From assembly GCF_905475465.1 (NCBI RefSeq), contig NC_062240.1, forward strand, positions 11,485,001 to 11,549,000: a DNA stretch of 64,000 nt, given 5' to 3'. This DNA is from Pieris napi (Eukaryota > Arthropoda > Insecta > Lepidoptera > Pieridae). The first letter of the stretch is position 1. The number at the start of each line of letters is the position of its first letter. Below the pieces are notes generated by a model that was not told the DNA's origin, did not search any database, and was given only the letters and a program-made list of their open reading frames with translations. The position numbers and the translations under genes were made by a program. This document shows, piece by piece, positions 21,141 to 32,298 of the stretch.

Positions 21141-21863
21141 AGCTTAGCAGGATTGTTTTGTTCGATTTACATACTTACAAAGTTAATTTGTTGTCAGTTA
21201 AACGTTTTATTGCTTCTGAATAAGTTTTTTTTGTACTTACGCTAAAATTTTTTATTAGTGTGTATGAGTTAGTAGTATTAGATTCTGGCTTAAACTAGAT
21301 AGAAAGTGTTTATTATTATTTTTAAACTAAATGCCATCTTGAGTAAGAGCCCATTTCCTTCCAATATTATCTGGCTTTGGTTTGGTTCCACTTCCTGCCG
21401 GCGACATTAATGGCGATTATCCGCTCACCTTCACTTGCAAACTCTTCTGTTCTTAAACTGGGGTGACGTGTCGTTCATAGAGCCATCCTTAGTCGGTAAG
21501 TCTGATTAAGTTACCTAACCACCTTGATTTCAGTTACCACTGAGTATTTATTTATCTCCACATCATTAATCTATCTTAACAGTTACTGCTAATGCGATAG
21601 AACGACAAAATAATATCTACACCGATTATCCTACAATTAAACAACATTTAAAAAATATATATACCTAAATCTTGTAACTATACAGCAAGCAACTCTTGTG
21701 AATTCAGCCAGGGTACAAACAAATAGGTCTACCTTGATAGAAATCCTATTTTTGGTGCTTCGCTAACCAAGTTGGAGTGTGCGCGCGGTACATCCAAAAG
21801 TTGAGACTTGCGCCTCAGTTTTTTGTTTAATAATCGTAGACCCAGTCTCTCCATTATATATAA
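21141..21863. other. No gene seen
   Basis: A GC-richer patch at 21360-21520 has no supported frame; nothing else recognised. Confidence 0.3.
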
Positions 21864-22288
21864 CTAGCTGGCCTGGCGAACATCGTACCGCCTAACAGTC
21901 GATTCTTTATTTGTTTAAAATACTTATTCTGCTATTCGGGACACCGGTCTAGCTAGTAAGATAAAAAAAGAAAATTGATAAGACAACAAATACATTATGT
22001 CAAAAAATAAAAATTTACCTTCCCGGAACCCCTCCACTAACACTTGAACTTTATGCTATGGTATTAAAGTTTAAATTCACTTTTAAGTATTATTACGAAT
22101 ATTTTGTATGGGAATATAGAAAAGTGTTGTTTTTAGACTGATTCACTCAATTCTATTTTAATTTTTCTCCGTAAGAACCATCTTCGTACTTTAAGGTATA
22201 TTATAAAAAAAAATCAGACAAATCGGTCAAACCGTTTTCATGTTATGTCGTGACAACGGAAAACGGGTTTCATTTTTATATATATAGA
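21864..22288 (-). mobile_element. Helitron H2, full-length non-autonomous
   Basis: On minus it starts TCTATATATATAAAAATG and ends GTTCGCCAGGCCAGCTAG followed by T. That fits Helitron rules: 5' TC, 3' CTAG, host A/T dinucleotide on either side, no TIR. About 425 bases with no Rep/helicase coding. It shares about 230 bases, nearly identical, with 28033-28280. Confidence 0.65.
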
Positions 22289-22696
22289 TATAACATGACG
22301 CGAAATTTTACAAACATCACTTTTTAAAATAATCCTGTAGCATTGTGCTGTTTTGGTGAAACATGTTTCTATTTTGATAGTGAATTTGGTAAATCATGTT
22401 TAAAGTTATTTGAAATTTAGATTATTGTTTCATCATTTATGGAATATTAATTTTAAACTATCACGTTCGAAAATCGTTGTTGCTCGAATTTGTCAACACA
22501 ATTTTAATGAAAACTAAAATGTTTGAAATAACTTGATTGTGACTTTCTCTAATATTTGCATGGTGTATTTTTTCAGCAGTGATAAAGTTATATAAATTTG
22601 AATGAGATCTGTATTAAGGTCGTCTCTACACTAATACATTTTTCCTTCTACCTTCTAAGACTTGCTCGGTGAAGGCAAATATCGTACCGGGACGTC
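22289..22696. other. No gene seen
   Basis: AT-rich target region of the Harbinger insertion. Confidence 0.35.
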
Positions 22697-22699
22697 TTA

Positions 22700-23221
22700 C
22701 GCCTTTAGTACACCTACGCAATCGCATGCGGCAGCGAAACGACGAAAAAACTGTAAGTTGTATGGCAACGATTCGCATGTGTTTTGTCTCGCTCTAATAT
22801 ATAGCTAGATGAAATAGTTGCGTCCTTGTCGGTATTGTTTCGCAAGTAACTGCGAAATGGCTGTTACACAGACGCAGACGTTTCGCTAGTGTAGTTTCGC
22901 ATCGCAAGGCGTCACCACGCGTTCTGTCAGTGAGGACAGAATTTCGCACAATGGAAGCCGAAAATATTGAATTATTATTGAATTTGATTCGAAATTATCC
23001 CGAATTATATTTAGTTGGGCATGTTGATTACAAAGTCCTCTTCGGAATCTGAAAGCGACGACGGGGACGACTCAGATGACATTCTGAAACGACGTCTGCA
23101 CCTACAGCCCACGAAAGCTACAATGACATATCCTTGCGAAAAACCTGCAGTGTTCTAACGTTCCGCAGATATTTCGCAAAGATTCGCAGCCGCATACGAA
23201 CGCGTAGGTGTACTAAAGGCG
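22700..23221 (+). mobile_element. PIF/Harbinger derivative carrying a MADF gene remnant
   Basis: TIRs CGCCTTTAGTACACCTACGC (22700) and GCGTAGGTGTACTAAAGGCG (23221). The target duplication TTA at 22697-22699 and 23222-23224 is the classic PIF/Harbinger TWA type. GATTCGCA/TTTCGCA motifs recur near both ends. No transposase sequence remains. What is left inside is the start and end of the second Harbinger protein. Confidence 0.85.
22951..23158 (+). pseudogene. MADF-domain protein of a PIF/Harbinger element, internally deleted
   Basis: The ATG at 22951 opens MEAENIELLLNLIRNYPEL then YLVGHVDYK, the first helix of a MADF (Myb/SANT-like) DNA-binding domain. After DYK the frame shifts. The +2 frame (from 23033) continues with an acidic/serine patch KSSSESESDDGDD and a tail to a TAA at 23158. 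In frame 1 it stops at 23052. PIF elements of insects are known to encode such a MADF partner beside the transposase. The usual protein is over 200 residues, so the middle has been lost. Confidence 0.6.
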
Positions 23222-23224
23222 TTA

Positions 23225-23698
23225 GACACCAAAAATTGTCGACACATGTCATAAAATAATGATCTACTTGTCTGTCAAACAAAATGACGAATTAAACAGA
23301 CGCAATCTGAGTCAAGTCTTATGGGTTGTTAGCACCAATGCATTCAATTGAATTTTGATTCCTTAAAATTTAAAAACTTTAAGAAACAGACGTAGTTTTA
23401 CATTTATTTCTTTATATTTGTGGTTTATCTGTAGGGGTTGATGTAGACCACACATTTTGTATTGCGACAGTGTGTAGCGTATGGTAGCCCAGTCGTACTT
23501 ACTGCGTGCAATGAGGTATTAGCTACTGATTATGTTTAATTTCCTATACACTCCTTAGCTAGATGACTGCAACAAATTTATTTACACGTTACAATAATAG
23601 GAAAACAAATGACATAATACAAAAAAAAGAAGGGATGCAACGGGCGGCCTTATCGCTAACAAGGGATATCTTCCAGCCAACCCTAGAAGGGAAAAAAA
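23225..23698. other. No gene seen
   Basis: AT-rich; frame 23563-23748 overlaps the next inverted-repeat element and is not credible. Confidence 0.35.
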
Positions 23699-23936
23699 CA
23701 TGTGTGTACTTATGTACCCGCGTTAGAAGTTATACTTCTTTGGCGTAACAAAGTAAAAATCTTTAAAAAAAAAAAAGTCTACGTTTGTAAAAAAAACGAC
23801 ACAATAGAAAAATCTAAAATATTGACTATAGCTAACTTCAGGGTGTCGGTTTTTTGTGACGGTGTGCGCGCTCATCGTCAAAATACACCCTCATAATTTT
23901 TCCCTAACGCGCCAAAAGAAGTATAACTTCAAAACG
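23699..23936. mobile_element. Inverted-repeat element, family shared with 55002
   Basis: Left CGCGTTAGAAGTTATACTTC then TTTGGCGTAAC; right CTAACGCGCCAAAAGAAG then TATAACTTCAAAACG, reverse complementary over about 28 bases. The left flank GTGTGTACTTATGTACCCG resembles the flank of 55002. No ORF. It is a MITE-like unit of about 215-240 bases. Confidence 0.6.
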
Positions 23937-24477
23937 AAATATGATGGGTAAAGTGCAAGAAGTGCATAAAGAAGCTTTATAAAAAATTATAACCAAACAT
24001 AATCTTACATAATACAAAAAAAAAATATATAAAATAAACTAAAAAGCTACTCACACTTTTCAATTACATTTGTCAATTACAAAAGGCACGATTGCATAAG
24101 CAATACCTAAATATCTAACACATAGAAATCATGAAATATATCCACATAATTATAATATGTAATTGGTTCTATCTCTGTTTTGAACTCCACATGTGTAAAT
24201 CAAATACTATATAAATATTATTAGATGACATCATTCTCTGAGCTCGTAAATAACATTCAAGTTAAGCTTCGTTGGTTGAAATTATTCCTTTATGATCTTC
24301 ATAATGTCTCTTTATAAATAATTCATAAAATAATAGAATTTTCATATTATTTCACTTATTCGCGGATGCTGTCGCTTTATATAACTGAACAAAAATGCCG
24401 CATGAATAACACAACCATTTTGATTAAGAAAATATTTGTTCATTTGTATTTTTAGTTTGTCTTTCGTATACTTCGTT
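23937..24477. other. No gene seen
   Basis: AT-rich; the minus frame at 24342-24542 runs into the LINE-A copy. Confidence 0.35.
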
Positions 24478-24975
24478 TTAGTACCAGCTCCTTCTACTTG
24501 ACCGTACTCAACGAAGAGGCGGTTCGAATCGTCGACGACCAATCCCTCTCCGAGCCGCTTAATCCCTTGGCGTTGCGTAGAGATGTGGGGTCATCTCTGC
24601 ATCTTCTACAATTGAGAGTGTTCAGAGGAGTTGTTTGGTCTAATACCTGCAGCTGTGTTTCGTCATCGGACGTCGAGGCAGAATAAGAAATTCCACCCGT
24701 ATCACCACGGCGTCCGTCGTTCCACAACTGAGCGTTTTTAAGGCAGTTTTTGCCGCGCACCATCACTATGTGGAACCAGTTACCCACTGGAGTATTTTCG
24801 AAGCAATTCGACTTAGGGTCCAAGAAAAGAGTGTACCAATTCTTAAAAGGCGGGCAACGCACTCGCGAGCCCTCTGGCATTGACAGTGTCCATGGGCGAT
24901 GTTCCTTAAAAAATATATATAAGATTAGAACAGCACAGAGAAGACGTAACATCGCGCAATGCGAGTTCTAAGTTG
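24478..24975 (+). pseudogene. LINE-A ORF2 C-terminus and 3' end
   Basis: One of the two longest LINE-A copies. Readable blocks: NPLALRRDVGSS (24498 frame), then, after shifts, the equivalents of the EELF and HPYHLD blocks. From 24750 comes TITMWNQLPTGVF, then KKRVYQFLKGGQRTREPSG and VHGR, which are the last conserved ORF2 residues of this Jockey/CR1-like family. At least two frameshifts. The 3' UTR is replaced or diverged after 24905. The 152-codon minus frame across it is a shadow. Confidence 0.7.
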
Positions 24976-25224
24976 TAAATTTAGGCGCTTGTTACAAAGT
25001 ACTTTTGTTAGTTTTGAAAAGGCGGTTCGATGCTATGGTCACCCTTTCATCAATCAATGTGCCTAGATATCGTATTTTCGAGACACGTTCCAAATTCTGA
25101 TTGTTGAGATGTATATGTTGCGTGAAAAGCTCAGGTGTTCGGCTTATTGTCATATATTTTGACTATTTCGCATTGAAATATTATAGTTAAGTTTATTCAT
25201 TTAAAAAATTAGCAGCACCTTACC

Positions 25225-25482
25225 TTACCTTCATCTTGCGATTCTCATCCTGGCCGTAGGTTCGCCGTGAGTGCACCAATGGACTTTAAATGTGCGTATT
25301 TAACAGTCGCTCATATGAAGGAAAACATCATTAGGAAACCGACATGCCATAGACCCAATAAGTTGACGGTATGTATCAGGCACAGAAGGCTGATCACCTA
25401 CTTGCCTATTAAAAAAAACAATTGAACATGATACAGAGATCTGAGACCTAGATCAAAAAGGTAGGTGTAGCCCCACTAGTCT
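25225..25482 (+). mobile_element. SINE-S, head damaged
   Basis: GATTCTCATCCTGG, CACCAATGGAC, TGAAGGAAAACATCATTAGG, GCTGATCACCTACTTGCC, ATGATACAGAGATCTGAG, GTAGCCCCACTAGT. Confidence 0.8.
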
Positions 25483-26932
25483 TTATAATTACATTAATGT
25501 AACCGAACAGTCAGTGACTGAGGTTTTCAAATCCCGGCCTCTGATGGAGCGTTCAAGTATTACGTCACGCAATTTTTGGAGATTATTGACCCCCCCCCCC
25601 CCATGTAACGCGCCGTAACGTTTTTCTGTACCCAAGTTTCGTGACCACCTAGTGACTCTTTATACCTAAAAGTTACCATTATGTGGTGTAAAGTAATGTA
25701 AAGTCTAAAATAATATTAACAATAACGCGTATTTCAATCCCCGTATACAAAAGGACCCCCCCCCCCCCAAATTCGTAATGTAACGCTACCTCACACTTAA
25801 ATGATATGCTACTTGCTTATATGGTTAAGGGATATATCCAGACGAAATATCCTTGTGTCAAAAGGATGAAGGAAATATAGAATTCTCTTTTTTAAGTCTA
25901 TTCACGCTAACCTTACCGCGTAATTTCGGCTTAGCAAATATACCTCCGTATTATGATTACAAAAAGGATTAATGGGACGATGTAAACCTTTAAGCCTTGC
26001 TTTTAAAATATATGTTCCCATTGCTCATGAGACGGAGGCTTCTAAAGGATTACTTTCGAATAAGCCTTTGATAACGTTACGAGTAAATTTAGGACAAATT
26101 CAAATGGAAATTCTTTCGCGACGCTTGATAGAATTATCAAAGGTTAAGTATGATTAATTTAGGAGCTTTACACTCGTTGCACCTCAAAGCGTTTGAATGT
26201 CTTTTGTGGGTTAATACCTAATAAATGTGTGTTATACTTATATGAAGTGGTTAAGTAATTAACAGCCGTTTAAAGAGTGCACTAATTTAAATAGCATAAT
26301 GATCTAGTAATAACTATTACACTTTTTTTTAAGTATCCCAATTGTATTATATGCGTTACATGCGTTAGTAGCGAACAAACGAAGTGTTAATATATAAATA
26401 ATAGCAATAGCGATTCAAAACTTTAATATTTAGTTTTGGTACCGAGATCCTCAGATTCGCTAACGCTCTCTACGGTTTTGTGTCCATATTTACTACCTGA
26501 ATTCACAGAGTACGCCGTAACCTGGAGTAGTGTGTGCGCCAGTGCTCTTTTGGGTTGGTTGTTGTAGGGATGTTCAGATATATGTAAGTTAAATGAAACT
26601 CTTTGATTGAAGCTGGGATGCATTATTTTAGGACAAATATTAATACAAATATTATGTCTAATCATTAACTAAAATTTATATGTAACTTACCTAATGTTAG
26701 GTTACATAACTATCGTTAAAATATCACTTATACATAATATTTATTTCCAACACATAAATATACATTATTCACAAGTTTCTTAACCTATATAGTAATAATT
26801 ATAATTAAAATTAAAGAATTTGTTAGTTGTATTATATATTGCTTTAAGAGATAGTTCCTTTTTAAACAAAGTAACAAGAAAAAAAGATTCTCACTGGTTT
26901 CTAACGGAGTTTTAAAAATACTATGAAAAGAG
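25483..26932. other. No gene seen; two poly-C tracts
   Basis: C12 at 25591-25602 and C13 at 25756-25768. Each is followed within about 15 bases by ATGTAACGC, so they are probably parts of one repeat family present twice. The 61-codon frame at 25972-26157 and the minus frame at 26423-26665 have no recognised relatives. Confidence 0.45.
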
Positions 26933-27220
26933 AAGAGCAGTGTTGGCCTAGTGGCTTCAACGTGCGACTCTCATACCTGAGGTAGTAGATTCGATCCCCG
27001 GCCGTGCACCAATGGACTTTCTTTCTATGTGGCCATTTTAACATTTGCTCGAACGGTGAAGGAAAACATCGTGAGGAAACTGACATGTCTTAGACCCAAA
27101 AAGTCGACGACGTGTGTCACTGGAGGCTGATCACCTACTTGCCTATTAGATTTAAAAATTATCATGAAACAGATTCAGATATCGGAGGCCTAAAGAGATT
27201 GTAGCGCCACTGATTTATTT
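26933..27220 (+). mobile_element. SINE-S, best full-length copy
   Basis: Complete from GAGCAGTGTTGGCCTAGTGG (26937) through TTCGATCCCCGG, GGTGAAGGAAAACATCGTGA, AAAAAGTCGACGACG and GGCTGATCACCTACTTGCC to GTAGCGCCACTGATTTATT. Both the A-box-like and B-box sequences are intact. Confidence 0.92.
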
Positions 27221-28032
27221 TTTAATATGAAAAATACTGAATTATAAAAGGAAAAATCTGTATTTTTCAATTAATTTAAAATTGTGGTTATTTCATCTAT
27301 CCCATATGTATAATGTGTACGTTTAAAATATGGCATTGAATATAACGCTAAGATAAACAAGATTTCGAAAACAAAATAGGAATATATTTTTCAGGCACTC
27401 AAAGATGTCAGGTTATAAACATTTGTAAGCTGCTCTTGGTAATTTATTATAGATTTAGTATATGTTTTAACACTTTTAAAGTTAATACGAGATTCATTCA
27501 TGAAAAATATTACCTGTGACAGTGTTAACCCACGCCGCTCGGTGGGTACGTGACTTCATCACACATTAATGAGATTTTTTTCCTATTTAAGGTTTTATTA
27601 CACCGACGTAATCCTTAGTATAATGAAATCATGTTGGTTATCTTCACGATTACAGAATCGTTTTTTATCTAGACATGTCAATTGTATATATACTTCTTTA
27701 AAAAATAACCAGTGGCACTACAACATATTTAGGTCTGGGCCTCAGTAGTTGTTTTTTTAATCCTCACTACAGTTTTGTGCATTTTGTACAACTATTGATA
27801 TTCCTTAACAAACCTTCCGAGTTTGCTATTTGAAGTCCGAAATTATCATAATTGCTGACTCCACCCCTGTTCCAGGGATCTGGACAAGAAATGGTGATAA
27901 TAAGGAAATATTTCAGAAGACTAATCATAATATTAAATAGTTATAAGTCACTTGATAGCAGCAGATAGTCTCATTGACCACAATTGCTGTACTTGTATGT
28001 GAATAGTTAAATAGTTCGCATTTTTATTAATA
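27221..28032. other. No gene seen
   Basis: AT-rich; a 38-base minus SINE-S tail (AGTGGCACTACAACAT, GGTCTGGGCCTCAG) lies at 27711-27748. Confidence 0.45.
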
Positions 28033-28280
28033 ACTAGCTCGCCTGGCGAACATCGTACCGCCTAACAGTAGATTCCTTATTTTTTAATACTTATTCTGCT
28101 ATTCGGAACACCGGTCTAGCTAGTAAGATAAAAAAAAAGAAAATTGATAAGACAACAAATACATTATGTCAAAAAATAAAAATTTACCTTCCCGGAACCC
28201 CTCCAACACTTGAACTTTATGATATGGTATTAAAGTTCAAATTGCCTTTAAATATTATTACGAATATTTTGGATAGGAAT
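28033..28280 (-). mobile_element. Helitron H2, 3' half
   Basis: CTAGCTCGCCTGGCGAACAT onwards, nearly identical to 21864-22110 (ACACCGGTCTAGCTAGTAAG, TTACCTTCCCGGAACCCCTC). It stops abruptly at about 28280, so the 5' half is missing. Confidence 0.65.
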
Positions 28281-28666
28281 GGTTGTCCCAATTATAGTAA
28301 TTATACGCCCCAAACAACTGCACTTCACTCAGTGCACAGTGTACGCTCGTAATGACGATCCAACTTATCAAAGACGTTACGTCTTGACTGGCTTCCAAAG
28401 GCTCAATTGCTCTTTGCTCTGATAGTACAGTAGGTGTAAAGGTTACGTTACTTCATGTAGGTTGCAGGTCAACGATTTTATAGCATCAACTTAATTAGAT
28501 ACCGAAAAAGACTTGTAGTTAGGTGGCATATAAATAAACAACGGAATTCGTCTTAATAGAGACTAAAATGTGTCAATGGTTATTTATAATTTCAAGTAAA
28601 TTACGTTTAATTTTAAATAATTACTCGTCATCATTGAAACTACATTATAATACTAAAAATCGAACA
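28281..28666. other. No gene seen
   Basis: No recognised element. Confidence 0.3.
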
Positions 28667-28941
28667 TCTAATATATAAAATTCTCGTGTCGCGGTGTTTG
28701 TAGTTAAACTCATCCGAAACGGCTCGACCGATTCTCATGGAATTTTGTGTGCATATTGGGTATGTCTGAGAATCGGACAACATCTATTTTTCATCCCCGT
28801 AAATGTTAAGGGTAGTGCACCCCTAAATTTTTTTTTAATTTTAGATAAAAAAATGTATTCCTTATTTTTTTATGATACAGCATTAAAAATACATACAACC
28901 CCTAATTTTCAGCCCTCTACGATCAACCCCTATTTTTTATT
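28667..28941 (+). mobile_element. Helitron H1, 5' part
   Basis: Starts A|TCTAATATATAAAATTCTCG. It continues with CATCCGAAACGGCTCGACCG, then TGTTAAGGGTAGTGCACCCC, AAATACATACAACCCCTAAT and CTCTACGATCAACCCC. The 3' half with the CTAG end is absent. Frames 28694-28945 are within it. Confidence 0.65.
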
Positions 28942-29715
28942 ATAAATGATATACATGGCAAAACGACGTTTGCCGGATCAGCTAGTTTTCTTTATAAAAA
29001 TGATGTACTCTATTATAAGCAAATGTGAATTTGAAGAAAAATTAGTCGCATGCATTTATAGAGATTTGGTAAGATGCATAGATGGTGGTAGGTATGATAC
29101 CAGTACGTCCAAAACATATAATCAATATGTTTTGGACGTACTGGTATACAGTGGTCATAATTAGGTCAAAGTCTCCACTTTGAAGGCAACTCTTGATTTC
29201 TGACCTGACCTTTGTACTAGCTTTCATAAATTTTCTATTAATCATAAATATAAAATGCCAGTTAACTCGTAAATTTGAATTTAGCTTAACAAATGTATAA
29301 AATACCAGCGACACGCTCATGAAAAGTTTAGTCTTGATGTCAAAAGGGTTTTAACCCATCCAATTGAACTCGAACCTTTTAAAGCCTCCGAGAAATGTTT
29401 GTTGAGTGGGCATCAACGTTGTTATTGGGTTGTGAGTGCTCTGCTTTATGCGTAAAATTATTGTCGAAATTTTAAGATTTCGACTGCCAAATGTAAAAAA
29501 AGTTATTTTCAAAAACAATTTTTCTATTAATTCTTTAAGATAAATATAATATCTGTGTTTTTCAGACTTTAAATCGTGCACAGTAATCAAATTAATACTA
29601 TTTGAAAAATCACACTATGACTACACAGCTGATAGGGCTATCTTGTATTAAACAAAATTTACCGTAGTAATAGTGATTAGTCTTTATAATTATTAAAAGT
29701 AATTTATTATGTCGG
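28942..29715. other. No gene supported; hairpin at 29097
   Basis: Frames at 28946-29164 (+) and 29042-29320 (-) both run through the hairpin and match no known family. Confidence 0.35.
29097..29147. repeat. Perfect inverted repeat (23-bp arms, 5-base loop)
   Basis: Arm ATACCAGTACGTCCAAAACA + TAT, loop AATCA, exact reverse complement to 29147. No flanking duplication or TIR character seen. Confidence 0.85.
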
Positions 29716-30045
29716 AGAAATGGCGTTAGTGACAGCTGTCATTTTCATAACAATTTAACAACATTAAAATTAGATTAGTTCAAAACTGTTAATACATGTG
29801 GTTTATTCGATTTCCCAATATTAATAGATCCACAAATTAACGACTATTTGATAGTTCATAATAATAATGCCTATGGAATCACTATTATTATCGACTATTA
29901 AATAGTCGTTAATTTATAGATCTAGCAACATTGCCAATCAAATAAACTACAGGTTTAACAGTTTTAAACTTGACTTTGACGTTGTTTAATTTTGAGCGTT
30001 GTGACATATGACAATGGCAGCTGACAGCAATGCCATTGCTACGAT
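29716..30045. repeat. Imperfect fold-back DNA (~120-bp arms)
   Basis: Left arm (about 29720-29855: AATGGCGTTAGTGACAGCTG ... AGATCCACAAATTAACGACT) pairs with right arm (about 29894-30045: AGTCGTTAATTTATAGATCT ... CAGCTGACAGCAATGCCATT) with gaps. The innermost 30 bases match at about nine in ten. It resembles an old MITE; outer borders are unclear. Confidence 0.55.
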
Positions 30046-30184
30046 ATTGACTAATAAGTTTTACCATTTCGCCCATAATTTTAAAATGAAATCTTTTTCT
30101 CAGATGTAGTGCAGAGTATAATAATAAATAAATAGCTAAGCAATTCATATAAATTAAATTATTATTATTTTTTATTATTTGTTT

Positions 30185-30405
30185 TTTTATGGCTCTGGCA
30201 CGATTTGGGCATTAGCCAGCGTCAAGTATAGGATTTTTTTTAATTCGTGCTTGTCTTTAGAAATTCGACCGTGTCCTCCATGTACGGTTTAAGCACTCGC
30301 CTGGTACCGCACAACCCTTCCAAAGGCCGAGAACAAATTTAAATTAAACTAAAACTTGCCCTCGAACCGGGAATCGAACCCGGTACCCCTCACCTAACTG
30401 CAAAA
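30185..30405 (-). mobile_element. tRNA-related SINE, second family
   Basis: On minus: GGGGTACCGGGTTCGATTCC then CGG, a canonical B box in a T-arm-like stem. It continues through GGTTGTGCGGTACCAGG, GTACATGGAGGACACGG and GCCAGAGCCATAAAAAAACA to an AATAATAA tail. The A-box half is missing or diverged. It is unrelated in body to SINE-S. Confidence 0.6.
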
Positions 30406-30996
30406 ATAAATTATTCCCCAGTTAGTAAAGGACTGACTCATCGAAGAATAGACATGAAACGACTTTTAACTTCCAATAGAGTGTACTACTTTATAACCAT
30501 AAATTTACAGTAAATATGACTCACATAAGTATAGTATACTAGCTGCCCCCGCAAACTTCGTTTCTCCTTAATGTAATTTTACTTATTCTACCTTTTTAGT
30601 ACGTACCAACATGGAACATTTGCTATGCTACCTCAGAGACTGTTCGGTTTTCTGGAATTAAAACTTTTTAAGTTTTTCTGTGGATTTTTCTCTATATAAA
30701 CCTCAGAGTTCAAGTCATAAGAGTTTAATTAGCAAATAAAAAATAGGGGTCGATTGTAGAGGTCTGAAAATTAAGGGTATGTATTTTTGTATGTTGTAAC
30801 ATAAAAAAATAAAAACAAAAAATGTTATCCAAAAACTAAAAATTTAGGGTTGAACCACCCTTAACTTTTAGGGGTTTGAAAGATAGTAGCGGATTCTCAG
30901 ACTTGCTGAATATGCATAAAAATTTCATAAGTTTCGGTCCAGACATTTCGGAGGAGTATGGGAACGAACATTGTGACACGAGAATTTTATATATTA

Positions 30997-32298
30997 GGGT
31001 AAAAGCCGGATAGTTGCCTCGGTGGGATACATGCCCCGGTGTTTAAAAAACTATGTTCAGATTATAATTTGTATTGGCGCTTTACTACAATAAGTAGTGA
31101 CTGCCCTTCAGGCCTAAATGCCACGTAAGCCATCGGAATAGGCCCAAGTGTTTTGTACGTGTAAGCAAAAATCTTCCGCGCCGAAACTTTGACGGGCGTT
31201 ATATTTATATTGGTAAGTAATTTCTATTGAATATTTTTATTACTGATCGTGGTTTCAGTCAACTTTTTGTTTCTTTGCATGCATTAGAGTTTAAATTACA
31301 CTGTTGATCATGTTTTATTGCTAAATAATTTTTATTTATTTCGCAAATAAAAAGGGCAAGTATCCGCATCAAAAAGGATAGTCGCCCTGCTTACTGTCGC
31401 GGATAGTTGCCCCTAGAGTGACTAAACATTTCTTAACAAGCAAAGACGGATTTTACTTTTTTGCTGTTTTTTTGGTGTTTATTCGAATTTACTTTGTCTC
31501 TAACTTGTTGTAAATTAAATATATATCTACTTCACAGTTTTATATATTTATTATAGATAAGCAAAATGCCTCATCAACAGAAGATAGCTTAACACTTGCC
31601 ATCGAAAAATTGAGACAAAGTTGGGATTAAAGCACAACTTTATTAATGAGAGTAAAATGGCTGGACCTCAATGGCTAAAATCCTGATATAACTTTGAGAC
31701 AAGCTGAGGGTGTATCAATTGAAAGAGCGAAGGGTCTCAACAGAACAGAAGTTGCAAATTTTTTTCAAACTCTTGACAACTATTTTAACTGAGAATAATT
31801 TTCTGGATAAGCCAGATAAAATATTTAACATGGATGAAAGCGGTGTCCAACTCAATAATAAAATTGGTAAAGTATTAGCTAAGAAAGGTGCTAAAGCAGT
31901 TAAATCAGTTACTTCCGGTGAAAAAGGAGAAAAATTACTGTTGTTTCTTAATATTTCAAATTGTACTTAATAAAATATCTCAGTAAATTATAAAGACTGT
32001 TCAATAAATAATAAAGATTACTCTAATTGATATAAATGTATTTCTATCCAAAATAAAAACGCACGAGGCAAGTATCCCTAGGCTACTACCCGCCATAGTA
32101 GGCAACTATCCCTTTTCTGAGAGGTGAAATAAAACAGTATTTATTCAAAACCATTGTTAATTATGTATACGAAAATAGGCTTTTATAGAAGATAAAAGAC
32201 CAATGTTGCGAGATACATACTAAATAATTTTCAGCAAGTTCATATTTAAAAAATATAAAGCTTTTTCGAAAAGTGGGGCAACTATCCGGCTTTTCCCC
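30997..32298 (+). mobile_element. pogo/Tigger-like DNA transposon (1302 bp)
   Basis: TIRs GGGTAAAAGCCGGATAGTTG (30997) and CAACTATCCGGCTTTTCCCC (to 32298) match at 19 of 20 positions over those blocks. The target duplication is TA. Eight copies of a GGATAGTTGCCC-type motif lie in both orientations in the subterminal regions. It contains a broken DDE transposase remnant. TA duplication plus a jerky/Tigger-like protein place it in the Tc1-mariner superfamily, pogo branch. Confidence 0.8.
31600..31970 (+). pseudogene. pogo/Tigger/jerky-type transposase remnant
   Basis: Upstream blocks KHNFINESKMAGPQWLKS and TLRQAEGVSIERAKGLNR, then EVANFFQTLDNY, lie in frames interrupted by a stop and shifts. 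From 31710 the frame carries FLDKPDKIFNMDESGVQ, KVLAKKGAK and TSGEKGEK, ending at 31970. NMDESG (D42 of that frame) is the first catalytic aspartate of the DDE_1 domain. The second D, the E and the N-terminal HTH region are missing, so the protein is inactive. Confidence 0.7.

Noticed and set aside
24494..24952. 152-codon minus-strand ORF
   Set aside because: Antisense shadow of the LINE-A ORF2 tail, whose plus-strand motifs are recognisable.
26937..27010. tRNA gene
   Set aside because: The head has A-box- and B-box-like sequences but no foldable anticodon arm, and it is part of a dispersed SINE.
28946..29320. Overlapping plus and minus ORFs
   Set aside because: Both pass through the 29097 hairpin; neither resembles a known protein.
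30360..30400. tRNA gene on minus strand
   Set aside because: Only a T-arm/B box is visible; the rest of the cloverleaf is missing and a SINE body follows.
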